Shown: piece by piece, positions 18,461 through 27,478 of the stretch
Layout of the letters: the number at the start of each line of letters is the position of its first letter
How positions within the stretch are numbered: position 1 is the first letter of the stretch
Assembly: GCA_903840265.1 (NCBI GenBank)
Contig: CAIMFH010000190.1
Coordinates: forward strand, 124,001-188,000
Source of the DNA: an uncultured Schlesneria sp.
GTDB lineage: Bacteria > Planctomycetota > Planctomycetia > Planctomycetales > Planctomycetaceae
Reading direction: 5' to 3'
Length of the DNA stretch: 64,000 nt
Made by a program: the position numbers and the translations under genes
Notes under the pieces: model-generated
The model's input: the letters and a program-made list of their open reading frames with translations, nothing else
Databases searched by the model: none
Told to the model about the DNA's origin: nothing

Positions 18461-20266
18461 CTATTCGTCGCTACCAACCTTCAAATCGGGCTTTTGCGCC
18501 ACGGCCGTCACATTGGCTGGCTGGGTCGCATCGGCTGGCGTTTCAGAGACAACCGGCTTGGGTTTATCGGTGGACGACTCGCGCAGAGATTGACCGATTT
18601 GAAGTCGATGCACGTCTTCGCCGTCCGTAAAGACAATCTGCTTCTTATCGATTTGAGAGACCGTGCCATGGATATCGGCAACGGCGAAGCGAGTTCCCAC
18701 GCGCAGGTCTGTGGACTTGTCTTGCGAACGGTCGTACAGCTTGGCCAGTACCTTCCCATCCACCGAGAAGATCGTCGTCAAATACGTAAACATCGCCGCG
18801 TCGTCCTGGACATTCAGATTCAAAGGCTGCGAGGCAGACTGAGCGGGACTGCCATCATCCGTCACGGTGACTTGAACCGTCTTCTCGCCCGCTTCGGTCG
18901 ATTCGTCAGGGGTCCAGTTGATTTCACCCGTCCGGCCGTCAATCGTCATTCCTGGTGGAGGATTTTCACCCAGTTTCCAAGTCAGTTTGGTCTTGGTCGA
19001 TTCGGCGTCGGTCGCTTCCAGCGCGAATTTCCAGGGCCGTCCGATGAACACATCCGGAGCAGGCTTCGTTGCGATTTTCGGCGGCGTATTTGGCTCGCGC
19101 AGGACAACGGTCACAGATTCCGATAACCGGCCACCTGTCGCCGAGGGATGTTTCACATCAATCTTGAACGTGTACTTACCGGCCTTCTGCTCTTTAGACG
19201 GCGACCACGAGAACTTGCCTGACGACTTATCAAGTTTGCTCCCCTCGAGTGCCGGAGCGACCAGCGAGTACTCGGGCCGTCCTTTGGCGGGGTCATAGCC
19301 CAAGGCGACGATACTGAACTCGATCGGCTTGCCTCGGGTCAGCGTCTTCTCACCCAGCGGCGCGATCCGGGGCTTGTACTGCACTGGCGGAGCCGGTTTG
19401 ACGAAGACGTTGCTGGCCAGCAGTTGCTTGATCTCCTGAGCCGAACGTGCCGGAACTTCATCATTCAACCGCATCTGCTCGATACTCGCCCCGACAGGAC
19501 AGGCCGATGCCGTTGTGAAATCTTGAGCTCGCTCGACCGTCCAGGTTGTTCCGCTCATCGCGGTCACTCGCAAGAGTTCATTCTTGATGCGAATCAGGAA
19601 ATCGGGCTTCTCCGGAAAGCCGTCCGTCGATTCCACGATCAGTTCCGTCGCATCTTCCGCCAGATCTTCTTCGAGAGTGGTCTGCGGGAATAACCTTCGA
19701 TTCTGTGGAGCGGCAACGATCGCCAATCCCTCTGCATCAATCGTGATCTGCAGCAAGGGGTCGCCGTCCGATTCGCGACTTTGCACGCGCATGGCAGTCA
19801 CTCGGTGCAGGATGTCGGCACGATAGAACCGATTCAGAAAGTGGCAGATCTGCTCATAGTGAGCGTGCGCTTCGATCTTCACGTTCACAGACACGAAGAC
19901 GTTGTCGCGCGACACCATCAAACGTTCGGGGCGGATCTCGAGATCTTCGAAGCCGCTCAACTGTGCCAGGTCATGCAGCCAGTCCTGATACAGGCGCTGC
20001 GCATTCAAGGCGTCAGGACGTGCCTTCGCATTTTTCAGCGGATCAGGCGGCAGACTGCGGGACTTCCACTTGTCCAGACTCTTTTTCTGTCGTGCGAGTT
20101 CGATCAGATCTTTTTTCTTCAGCCCAACCGTCTTTTCCAGTTCCACCAACTCCGTCCGTTTATCGCGGAGCGGTTGCAGGAACGTGGAATCGAGGATGCG
20201 CGCCCCTTGCCAGAGCACGACCACGGCGATCAGACCGAACAGCAGGTATTGTTGTCGTCGTTGCAT
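18461..20266 (-). CDS. PilO/PilP-like pilus assembly protein with Ig-like repeats
   Basis: A 601-residue membrane protein: one N-terminal helix (LLFGLIAVVVLWQGARI), a coiled coil, then a ferredoxin-like PilO domain (about 95-190, FVSVNVKIEAHAHYEQICHF). Two or three Ig/cadherin-like modules (about 290-490, with NTPPKIATKPAPD and GEINWTPDES) follow, and the last 100 residues (VDGKVLAKLY..GTRFAV.DIHGTV..I) resemble the small barrel of PilP/GspC. It starts six bases after the upstream PilM/N-like gene. By analogy it would form the inner-membrane alignment complex of a pilus or type II secretion machine. Confidence 0.68.
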   Translation of the reverse strand: MQRRQQYLLFGLIAVVVLWQGARILDSTFLQPLRDKRTELVELEKTVGLKKKDLIELARQKKSLDKWKSRSLPPDPLKNAKARPDALNAQRLYQDWLHDLAQLSGFEDLEIRPERLMVSRDNVFVSVNVKIEAHAHYEQICHFLNRFYRADILHRVTAMRVQSRESDGDPLLQITIDAEGLAIVAAPQNRRLFPQTTLEEDLAEDATELIVESTDGFPEKPDFLIRIKNELLRVTAMSGTTWTVERAQDFTTASACPVGASIEQMRLNDEVPARSAQEIKQLLASNVFVKPAPPVQYKPRIAPLGEKTLTRGKPIEFSIVALGYDPAKGRPEYSLVAPALEGSKLDKSSGKFSWSPSKEQKAGKYTFKIDVKHPSATGGRLSESVTVVLREPNTPPKIATKPAPDVFIGRPWKFALEATDAESTKTKLTWKLGENPPPGMTIDGRTGEINWTPDESTEAGEKTVQVTVTDDGSPAQSASQPLNLNVQDDAAMFTYLTTIFSVDGKVLAKLYDRSQDKSTDLRVGTRFAVADIHGTVSQIDKKQIVFTDGEDVHRLQIGQSLRESSTDKPKPVVSETPADATQPANVTAVAQKPDLKVGSDE

Positions 20267-20272
20267 CGCTCG

Positions 20273-21763
20273 TTACTTGTCCTTCCTGGTGGTTGGACTC
20301 GCGGGCGCTGTGGCCGGAGCGGGCTTGCCCGGCGAAACGAGGTTCGCATCGAGTGCAAATCGGTTCGGATAATCGGGGTCGCGGCTCTGCTGCGTCAATT
20401 CCGACGGCTTCACCTGATAGCTGCGGGTATCGACCAGACGCTGCGCCAATTGCTGCCAATCGGTCCGTTCGCGGGCATTGCCTGTGGCGTGCAGCTTGGC
20501 GATCGCATCGCCCGTGATCTGCCCGAAATCATAGTCCGCCAGATATAGCCGTCCGGTCCCCTGCATCACTTCGTGAAGCTCGACAAACTGTTTCAGTTGG
20601 TCAACGTCATGCGTCTTCCATTCGCCAATCATCAAGGCGGCATTACGCTTTGGCTCATCAACCTTCAGTTGGCCGCTCAGCTTGGTCACTTCATCTCGCG
20701 TCTGACTAATGCTCGCTTCCAGACTCGCCAGCGAAAGCTGGTAGTACGACGTGAACAGAGCAATCACGACCAGGGCTGCCGCGGAACCAGCGGCCAGTTG
20801 CAGCTTGCGAGGGTCTTGCTTCGGTTTCGGTTGTCGCGGATGCAGCAGATCGAGAACAGGCGATCGAGGTTGCAGCCGAGTCAGCGCCAAGCCCAGGACT
20901 GGGCCGAACTGCGCGATCGAATCGCTCAGCTTCGACAACTCCAGCTCGCGAATCTTGCCGCTGACCTGCGAATCGAATCGTTCGACAGGACAGTTCCAGC
21001 GTTCGCGCAGTGCGTCGTCCAGCCCCTGCCATTCGGGTGAATCTCCAACGATCCAAATGCTCTCGATCGGATTGTTGGTCAGCCACGGTTGAGCGGGGAC
21101 CAGCACTCGCGACACGTCTGCCGCCGACTTCGCAATGACAGGACGGCCTTGCTCGTCCAGCGGAGGACGAACCATGTGAGCCGCGATCGGCTCGTTCTTG
21201 CCGAGCAACACCACTTCCAGACGATTGGCATCGGCATACACCACCAACCGGCTATGTGGTCGCGTCAGCCCGAGTGCGCTCTCGGCACGCAGGACGAGTT
21301 CCGCCAGGCAAAACGACGTGACCGATAACGAGAGCAATTCGACGCCCGCATCACCGAGTGCCGCACGAATCGGATCGACGGTCGACCTGGGTGCCGTAGC
21401 CAGCAGCACATCGCGTTGAACAGTACCAGCGCGACGCGGCAACGGGAGATAGTCGACGACAAGTTGATCAAGTGGCGTAGTCGATCGCGTCGACGCCTGG
21501 AAGTACACCATCGACGGCAGTTCGTCATCGGGGACGTCAGGCAATTCCAATTGACGCAGAATGGCTTCTTCGCGAGCCAGACAAACGATAGCTTGGCGAG
21601 CCGTCGTCCCCTTTTGTCGCAGCGCATCTCGCAACCAGGTTGTTTTCAATGTCTCCGGAATATCGAGCGTAAAGCTCTGATTGACCCGGACGCTCGACCC
21701 AATGGACGCCTCGACGACGCGCAATCGTCGCTTGTCCCAATGAATCGCTAAGATGTCCGGCAT
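20273..21763 (-). CDS. Fused PilM-PilN-like pilus assembly protein
   Basis: The protein is 496 residues from the ATG at 21763, which has a GGGAG ribosome site. Residues 1-320 have the actin-like PilM fold: ILAIHWDKRRLRVVEA at the start, CLAREEAILRQLELPDVPDDE and LVVYADANRLEVVLL. A proline-rich linker leads to one transmembrane helix (LAAGSAAALVVIALF) and a periplasmic coiled coil plus small domain like PilN. In most bacteria PilM and PilN are separate genes. With the PilO/P-like gene just downstream, two proteins replace the usual four. Role: inner-membrane platform for pilin or pseudopilin assembly, inferred. Confidence 0.72.
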   Translation of the reverse strand: MPDILAIHWDKRRLRVVEASIGSSVRVNQSFTLDIPETLKTTWLRDALRQKGTTARQAIVCLAREEAILRQLELPDVPDDELPSMVYFQASTRSTTPLDQLVVDYLPLPRRAGTVQRDVLLATAPRSTVDPIRAALGDAGVELLSLSVTSFCLAELVLRAESALGLTRPHSRLVVYADANRLEVVLLGKNEPIAAHMVRPPLDEQGRPVIAKSAADVSRVLVPAQPWLTNNPIESIWIVGDSPEWQGLDDALRERWNCPVERFDSQVSGKIRELELSKLSDSIAQFGPVLGLALTRLQPRSPVLDLLHPRQPKPKQDPRKLQLAAGSAAALVVIALFTSYYQLSLASLEASISQTRDEVTKLSGQLKVDEPKRNAALMIGEWKTHDVDQLKQFVELHEVMQGTGRLYLADYDFGQITGDAIAKLHATGNARERTDWQQLAQRLVDTRSYQVKPSELTQQSRDPDYPNRFALDANLVSPGKPAPATAPASPTTRKDK

Positions 21764-21884
21764 CAATTTCTCCCGTCAACCTGCAGCCAGCGTTGAAGAT
21801 CCAGCACTCACATCGAATGGGCACATCGTGTCCATGAAGCGATTGCGGCGATTACCCAACTTCGCGTCACTTATAGAATAAGGC

Positions 21885-21914
21885 AAACCCGGCACCGTTT
21901 GGAATACCGGGTTT
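21885..21914 (-). terminator. Hairpin between lipoprotein and PilM/N genes
   Basis: AAACCCGG and CCGGGTTT form an 8-bp stem 140 bases downstream of the lipoprotein stop; the following tract is only moderately T-rich, so termination is uncertain. Confidence 0.4.
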
Positions 21915-22054
21915 GACCTGAAGATTAGCTGAAGGTGGATCGGGCTTTTGGCGGGAGAATCTGGACGCCGTTTATTGACGTGATAACACGATGGGCGATC
22001 CTACTGTCGCGCACAGAACCGGCTTGATTTGCGAAGGTTTCCCACCACAAATCA

Positions 22055-23143
22055 TTACCTACGCCCCGGGACTCGCGTATTCGTAGGAAGTTTCGAAACC
22101 TTGAATTCGCGAAGCAAATAGGCATCGTCGGCCTCTCTCATCAGCGTGAAGCTCAGCAGTTCATGCTTGGCGTTGCCTAAATTGATGGCTTTGCCAACCC
22201 CTGTCTGTCGGGCATTGAGTTTCGTCATGCCTTGCGGCGAGAATGACTCCTTTAACTCATCCGTTTTCTCTTCAGAAATGCTCCCATCGCGAATCGTAGC
22301 CAGTAGCCCTTTCGCTTTCGGACTGATGTACTCCGCTGCCTCAGTGAGATTGCTGTCGGCCATCGCCACACAGAACTTCGCTAACGCTTCTTCTGCAGAA
22401 CCGGGCTCAAATTGCGACGCTGCTGCCGCACCACCTGGAATTCCCAGCCCCCCTGCATTCATTGCTCCGGGAACAGCCATCGCCGCCGGATTACCTGCAT
22501 GAGCTCCACCAGGACCGGCGGCTGCCGCAGCCCCCGCCGCTGCGGCCATATTCGCAGGAACGACGCCGGGCTGATTGTGCCCGCCACCGGGCAATGGCAT
22601 TGGCATTGGCGCCATGTTTGAACCGGGGGCTCCCTGACCATGACCAGCGGGCATCGTTGCCGGACCGTTCGGTTGACCGGGTCCGCCAGGGCCTGCTTGA
22701 CCATGGTGAGCCATCGCGGGGTTCGCCGAAGTCGGACCGGCCGCAGGGGAACCCGATGTCGGTGCCTGGCCATGAGCATTGGCCATCATCTGTGCGGGAG
22801 TCATTGAAGGAGAACCTGGCATGGCGGCATGGGCACTGGACGGAGCCCCATGGGCAGTTGGACCCGCGTGAGCCGACGATGGTGCACCTGGCATTGGCAT
22901 TCCATGCCCTCCGCCAGGAGCTTGGCCGTGCATCGGCGCTTGTCCAGGTGCAGGCGAGGCGCCGTGAGCTCCCGGTGCGGCAGCCATCATCGGCATGTGA
23001 CCGCCCGCCGGCGCAGCTGCCGCCGGAGCCGCAACGGGCGGAGCCGGTGGTTTCGACGATCCGCATCCCACCACCAGCGAAGTTGCCAAGCCGATCGCTC
23101 CGCACCAGATCGTCAACGTCTGCTTCTGGATTACGCTAGCCAT
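22055..23143 (-). CDS. Lipoprotein with long Gly/Ala/Pro/His/Met-rich region
   Basis: From ATG 23143 (GAGG ribosome site; the TTG at 23149 is only an open-frame start) the protein is 362 residues. A signal peptide ends in the lipobox VVGC (cleavage before Cys). Residues 30-235 are low-complexity, mainly Gly, Ala, Pro, His, Met and Gln (GHGMPMPG, HGQAGPGGPGQP). The last 125 residues form a compact helical domain (SAEEALAKFCVAMADSNLTEAAEYISPKA and KLNARQTGVGKAINLG), the probable functional part. It is likely anchored at the outer face of a membrane; function unknown. Confidence 0.75.
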   Translation of the reverse strand: MASVIQKQTLTIWCGAIGLATSLVVGCGSSKPPAPPVAAPAAAAPAGGHMPMMAAAPGAHGASPAPGQAPMHGQAPGGGHGMPMPGAPSSAHAGPTAHGAPSSAHAAMPGSPSMTPAQMMANAHGQAPTSGSPAAGPTSANPAMAHHGQAGPGGPGQPNGPATMPAGHGQGAPGSNMAPMPMPLPGGGHNQPGVVPANMAAAAGAAAAAGPGGAHAGNPAAMAVPGAMNAGGLGIPGGAAAASQFEPGSAEEALAKFCVAMADSNLTEAAEYISPKAKGLLATIRDGSISEEKTDELKESFSPQGMTKLNARQTGVGKAINLGNAKHELLSFTLMREADDAYLLREFKVSKLPTNTRVPGRR

Positions 23144-23605
23144 GCACAAAATCCTCTAGAACGTCTGCCGAAGACGAAGGTCGTCTTTAATCAGGCACTT
23201 TTCTGAAACTGCAACGCGAGATAGGACCGCCGATATGAATGGCAAAACGCCCGCGGTTCCATAAATGATGCCGTGCCCGTTACTCTTTCGCAAGGAGTTC
23301 TTTCGATCTGAACGCCATGTTTGAGCGGGTCTTCGGCCCAAATCTGTCCATTTCAGGTAAATCCGCACAGTCCGCAAGACATCTCTTTCGGAAATCATCA
23401 TCTGTCGTTTAACCGCGTGGGCGTCGCCCCGCGCGTCGTTAGAGGCAACCAAAGTTCGTCAACCGGCTCGCAGTCGCATCCAAGCGAGATCTCAGCGCAC
23501 GCGCGGGGCGATGTCCACGCGGTTAAACTATGGCGCGCAGATGGTACTATTGCTCGTTGCCCCGAAATCGGCGACGCCTAACTCTATCGTGGACAAACAC
23601 AAGTA
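23144..23605. other. Intergenic space holding a pair of facing palindromes
   Basis: A 460-base gap between the divergent lipoprotein and YkgJ genes. Its only clear content is the GTTTAACCGCG repeat pair listed separately. Confidence 0.5.
23407..23528. repeat. Facing pair of GTTTAACCGCG palindromes (REP/BIME-like)
   Basis: GTTTAACCGCGTGGGC at 23407 continues into CGCCCCGCGCG, itself a hairpin; the reverse complement of a near-identical unit lies at 23500-23528. Another single copy is at 40878. Paired inverted REP units are usual for BIMEs. Confidence 0.65.
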
Positions 23606-24874
23606 ATGACTGCGGTCCGCCTCAGCCTGCCCGTCCTTCAGAACTGGGATTGCCACAATTGCGGCGGTTGCTGCCGCCAACATCAGATCGAAATCACCGC
23701 GGAAGAACGACAGCGAATCATCGATCAGAACTGGACCGAGGCCGACGGAGTTCCTGCGGACAAAGCGATCGTACCGATGAGCGGCTGGTTTGGCACCCCG
23801 CGTTATCGGCTGGGCCATCAACCGGATGGGGCGTGCGTGTTCCTCAACGAACAGGGGCTGTGCCGCATTCACGCCAAGTTCGGCGAACTCGGAAAACCGC
23901 TGGCGTGCCGAGTCTACCCCTACGCGTTTCATCCTGCCGGCAAGACCGTCGCGGTTAGTTTGCGGTTCAGTTGTCCCTCTGTCGTGAAGAACGTGGGACG
24001 CCCGGTCAGCAGCCAGCAGGCGGAGATTCGACGCATCGCCGATGCGGTCGTTCCCGGAGATTCGACAACGATCGCGCCCCCTGCCCTGAACGCGACAGAC
24101 CGAGTCGACTGGTCAGATTTTCATCGATTTGTCGACGCCCTGGATGCCACCTTGGCCCAGGCAAACACGCCGTTTCTCGACCGCGTGCTGCAAGCCTATG
24201 TCTGGACCAGCCTGGTCGGTCAATCGACATTCGCCAAACTTCGCGGCGACCGCATTCGCGATTTCCTGGAACTGGTCCAGACCGCAGCCGCAGCAGAAGT
24301 CCCGTCGCTGCGGTCAAATCTCGTGGAACCAACTAAGGTCGGTCGGCTCTACTTTCGGTTGCTGGTCGCTCAATACGCTCGCAAAGACACCGCAGCCAGT
24401 GTCGCCGAAGGCTGGCTGGGCCGCTGGCGTCTGCTGCGAGCGGTCTGGAAGTTTTCTCGCGGTCAGGGAGACATCCCACCACTGCAAGAGTTATTTCACT
24501 CAGTCCCGTTCAGTGCCTTAGAGCCTTCATTTGGACCGCTTTCGCCCGATCAACAGGAAATCTTTACTCGCTACTTTCGCGTGAAAGTCCAAGGCCTGCA
24601 TTTCTGCGGCCCCGCCTACTATGACGTGCCGTTCGTCGAAGGCTTTCACAGTCTGTTACTGGTCCTGCCGGTGACGATGTGGATCGCCCGATGGCTGGCC
24701 GTCGGCGAGGGAAGAAACCAGCTCACGACCGACGACATCGCGCACGCGCTATCAATTGTCGATCATCATCACGGGTACTCGCCCGCCCTCGGCCAAACCG
24801 CAGCACGCAGCCGCGTCCGCTCACTCGCTTCCACCGGAGATATTCCCCGGTTGGTCCAGTGGTACTGTCGATAA
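23606..24874 (+). CDS. YkgJ-family cysteine cluster protein
   Basis: A protein of 422 residues, longer than the 100-residue minimum family because a helical domain follows. Metal-ligand cysteines are clear: CHNCGGCC near residue 16, CVFL and GLCRIH near 75, CRVYPYAF, then a CP. YkgJ proteins bind a metal or iron-sulfur centre; the reaction is not established. The N-terminal cluster occupies the first 140 residues and the remaining 280 are unassigned. The downstream phosphopantetheinyl transferase begins 61 bases after the stop on the same strand, suggesting cotranscription. Confidence 0.85.
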   Translation: MTAVRLSLPVLQNWDCHNCGGCCRQHQIEITAEERQRIIDQNWTEADGVPADKAIVPMSGWFGTPRYRLGHQPDGACVFLNEQGLCRIHAKFGELGKPLACRVYPYAFHPAGKTVAVSLRFSCPSVVKNVGRPVSSQQAEIRRIADAVVPGDSTTIAPPALNATDRVDWSDFHRFVDALDATLAQANTPFLDRVLQAYVWTSLVGQSTFAKLRGDRIRDFLELVQTAAAAEVPSLRSNLVEPTKVGRLYFRLLVAQYARKDTAASVAEGWLGRWRLLRAVWKFSRGQGDIPPLQELFHSVPFSALEPSFGPLSPDQQEIFTRYFRVKVQGLHFCGPAYYDVPFVEGFHSLLLVLPVTMWIARWLAVGEGRNQLTTDDIAHALSIVDHHHGYSPALGQTAARSRVRSLASTGDIPRLVQWYCR

Positions 24875-24935
24875 TCGTCTTGCGACAATTGGCTGGCCCT
24901 ACATCCCGCCCGACCACTTCGCTACTTTATTCGGT

Positions 24936-25700
24936 ATGACCTCATCCGACTGGCCCCCGCTCTCTGAACTGCTGCCACTGTCGCGGCACGACGTACACGT
25001 CATTCGCATCCCCCTGCAGGTCGAAGACGACACGCTCGATCGCTTGAAGACGCTGCTTTCACCCACAGAAGTCGCGCGAGCGGACCGCTTCAAAGTCCCG
25101 CAACCACGACGGCATTTTATTGTCTGCCGAGCCACCTTGCGGCAACTGCTGGCTTCGTGCTTGGACTGTACAGCCAATGAAGTTGAATTCGATTACGGCC
25201 CGCACGGCAAACCGGCACTGCGACGATCAACGCCCCCGGCCTCACAAATCGAATTCAGTGTGTCGCATTCGGCCGATCAAGCACTGATTGCCATCGCGCT
25301 CGACCGACCGATCGGTGTCGACATTGAACAGATCGACCCAGCCGTCCGCATTTTGAAGCTGGCCACTCGATTCTTCTCACCGCGTGAAGCGGCCGAACTC
25401 ATCGAGCTGCCGGAAGGCGATCAGCTGGCCGGTTTCTATCGCGGCTGGACATCGAAAGAGTCCTATCTGAAGGCCACCGGCAGCGGATTGTCATTTCCAC
25501 TCAACAAGTTTTCCGTCTCGCTGAATCCGCACCAACCGGCCCGATTGATTGAGGTCTTCGATCAACCTGCCGAACTCGACCGCTGGCAGATCCTGGCCCT
25601 TGATCCGATCCACAACTTCGCCGCGACCGTTCTGTACGAAGCCACAGGTGCCGAGCCGACCACCTTGCATCGATGGTCGCTCTGCCCCAGCGCGGACTAG
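24936..25700 (+). CDS. 4'-phosphopantetheinyl transferase superfamily protein
   Basis: A 254-residue Sfp-type enzyme using the ATG at 24936. The metal-binding GVDIEQID and catalytic WTSKESYLKATG motifs are both present in the usual order; FSVSHSADQALIA marks the first subdomain end. It transfers the phosphopantetheine arm of CoA to carrier proteins of fatty-acid, polyketide or peptide synthases, acting in the cytoplasm. No carrier protein or synthase is visible nearby. The ORF track start 60 codons upstream lies in the preceding gene and was not used. Its last bases overlap the convergent transglutaminase gene. Confidence 0.92.
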   Translation: MTSSDWPPLSELLPLSRHDVHVIRIPLQVEDDTLDRLKTLLSPTEVARADRFKVPQPRRHFIVCRATLRQLLASCLDCTANEVEFDYGPHGKPALRRSTPPASQIEFSVSHSADQALIAIALDRPIGVDIEQIDPAVRILKLATRFFSPREAAELIELPEGDQLAGFYRGWTSKESYLKATGSGLSFPLNKFSVSLNPHQPARLIEVFDQPAELDRWQILALDPIHNFAATVLYEATGAEPTTLHRWSLCPSAD

Positions 25701-26503
25701 ACAGCGACCGGCGTCACTTCATCACAGATCACTGTGAATCCCGCCAGCGTGTTCGGGCCAAAGGTGGTACTGATCGCCACATCAGTAGCATCCCGGCCTC
25801 GCGCAATCAGCACTCGGCCAATTCGCGGGACGTTGTTGCGAGGGTCGAAGGTGTGCCACCGACCACCCAGGAATGCCTCAAACCAGCCAGCAAAGTCCAT
25901 CACGCCATAAGGGGGCAACGTCCCCGCATCGCCGAGATACCCCGTGCAGTACCGAGCGGGAATGTTCAGGCAGCGACACAACGCGACAGCCAGATGGGCA
26001 TAGTCTCGGCAGACCCCAATCCGCTCACGAAACGCTTCCATGGCCGTTCGAGTTGCCCGGGCCTGCATGTAATCGAATTTGATGTGGTTGTGGACGAAAT
26101 CGCAAATCGCCTGCACGCGAGCCCAGCCAAGCGGCGTGTGAGCAAACTGCTTCCAGGCAAAATCACTCAGCAGATCTGTTTCGCAATACCGGCTTCCCAG
26201 CAGGAACGGCAGCGTGTCTTCCGGAAGTTCCCAGACAGGATGCTGGCGAGCATCGTAACAAGCAGGATCAGGGGTTCCCTTCAAACGAAGGACCGCGGTC
26301 GTGCTGATCGTTGTTCGGCCGGCAGGGGCTTCGATCCGACTGCACCAGTTGCCATACCCGTCTCGATAGGGGGTGACCGTCACGCTGGGATTGGTGACCA
26401 GACAGTCCGCCACAAGGATCTCGTAGGCATGGCTGTAATGAATGTTGAGCATCAACAACATAGGCGTCGGTTGCGGGCAGTCATAAATCAGTTCGTAGCC
26501 CAC
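25697..26503 (-). CDS. Transglutaminase-like cysteine protease/amidase
   Basis: A 268-residue cytoplasmic protein. The catalytic triad is recognisable in order: Cys in RIGVCRDYAHLA, His in WHTFDPRNN and the Asp in that motif, as in the planctomycete/proteobacterial transglutaminase family with an N-terminal beta domain (SYDCP-like IYDCPQPTP). Such enzymes hydrolyse peptides or form isopeptide bonds; the substrate is unknown. The start is uncertain: a GTG at 26503 is the first codon of the sequence GYEL, but the family often begins a few residues earlier at a non-ATG. It ends in overlap with the convergent PPTase gene. Confidence 0.85.
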   Translation of the reverse strand: MGYELIYDCPQPTPMLLMLNIHYSHAYEILVADCLVTNPSVTVTPYRDGYGNWCSRIEAPAGRTTISTTAVLRLKGTPDPACYDARQHPVWELPEDTLPFLLGSRYCETDLLSDFAWKQFAHTPLGWARVQAICDFVHNHIKFDYMQARATRTAMEAFRERIGVCRDYAHLAVALCRCLNIPARYCTGYLGDAGTLPPYGVMDFAGWFEAFLGGRWHTFDPRNNVPRIGRVLIARGRDATDVAISTTFGPNTLAGFTVICDEVTPVAV

Positions 26504-26628
26504 TTTAATGTCGATAGAATGCTCACTTTCATCGGAGGTTGAGATTTGCAGACCTCATCGTACCGCTGAACGCCCCTCCAGAGTGCAGAGAAATGTGTTA
26601 ATTCGCCCACTTGCGGTAAATACGCATA

Positions 26629-27411
26629 TCATTTGCGACATACGTCAACAAACCGCTTCAGCAAATCGAAGTTGAACAATCCCTCACCACGCTCTGGATG
26701 CCACTGCACTCCGAGGTAAAAGAATCGAGCCGGATCATCCACCGTTTCAATCACGCCAGCGGGCGACCGTGCCACCACTCGCAGCCGACCAGCGTCATCA
26801 ACCGCCTGATGATGCGATGAAACCACGGTCTGGTCGCTCAGGTCGATGTCACCATATCGCTTCTCTTCCTGAGCGGGGAACGTCAGTCCCCTGGCTTCTT
26901 CGGGTTTCAGCCCTCGTGACGGCACCGATTTCCCCGGAAGCCCCGCCGTTCGCAACAGCGCCGAATCCAACACCTCAACCAAGATCCGGTGCCGATTGTT
27001 GTGCTGATGCTCTTCGACATCGGCACTCAACACATCCTGCAGATGTTGATTCATCCGCCCCCCGGCATGCAGCGACATTAACTGCATCCCCAGACAAATC
27101 CCCAACACAGGCCGCTGTGGCTTCTTCGCCAAAGCATCCAGCAACGCCATCTCAAACACCTGCCGCCGCGGTTCAATGCATTCCGACATAGGATGCCGAG
27201 CAATCCCAAACCCCTCCAGCCGGGCATCAGGCCCCCCGGTCAACAGGATCCCATCACAGATCTCGACATACGATGCCGCCAGTTCCACCTCCTGCGGCAA
27301 CAACAACGGCAGCCCCCCAGCCCCGGCAATCCCCTGGCTATATGCGATGTTGCTGACATATCGATCCGTATCGAGGTTGTCGACCGTAATGCCAATGAGT
27401 GGTGTTTTCAT
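26629..27411 (-). CDS. Class I glutamine amidotransferase-like gamma-glutamyl hydrolase (peptidase C26, PuuD-type)
   Basis: A 260-residue cytoplasmic protein. The nucleophile is Cys106 in GICLGMQ, and the downstream QWHPERGE supplies the catalytic His and Glu. LIGITVDN at the N-terminus and LPLLLPQ match the gamma-glutamyl-GABA hydrolase group, which cleave gamma-glutamyl amides such as those of putrescine breakdown. No other putrescine genes are near, so the substrate is open. It lies 21 kb away from other nitrogen genes and next to a RAYT; a REP palindrome sits between them. Confidence 0.88.
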   Translation of the reverse strand: MKTPLIGITVDNLDTDRYVSNIAYSQGIAGAGGLPLLLPQEVELAASYVEICDGILLTGGPDARLEGFGIARHPMSECIEPRRQVFEMALLDALAKKPQRPVLGICLGMQLMSLHAGGRMNQHLQDVLSADVEEHQHNNRHRILVEVLDSALLRTAGLPGKSVPSRGLKPEEARGLTFPAQEEKRYGDIDLSDQTVVSSHHQAVDDAGRLRVVARSPAGVIETVDDPARFFYLGVQWHPERGEGLFNFDLLKRFVDVCRK

Positions 27412-27430
27412 GGGAATGCGTTTTCTTCAG

Positions 27431-27461
27431 GTGAGCCGCGCTGCGTAAGCACGCGGACCCG
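27431..27461. repeat. REP palindrome beside RAYT gene
   Basis: GTGAGCCGCGCTGCG, a 2-base loop and GCACGCGGACC: CCGCG and TGC pair with GCA and CGCGG, leaving one bulged base. Located immediately downstream of the transposase gene. The same unit occurs at 28115, 28233 and 35666. Confidence 0.8.
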
Positions 27462-27478
27462 TCGCGCAAGTTGCGAAA

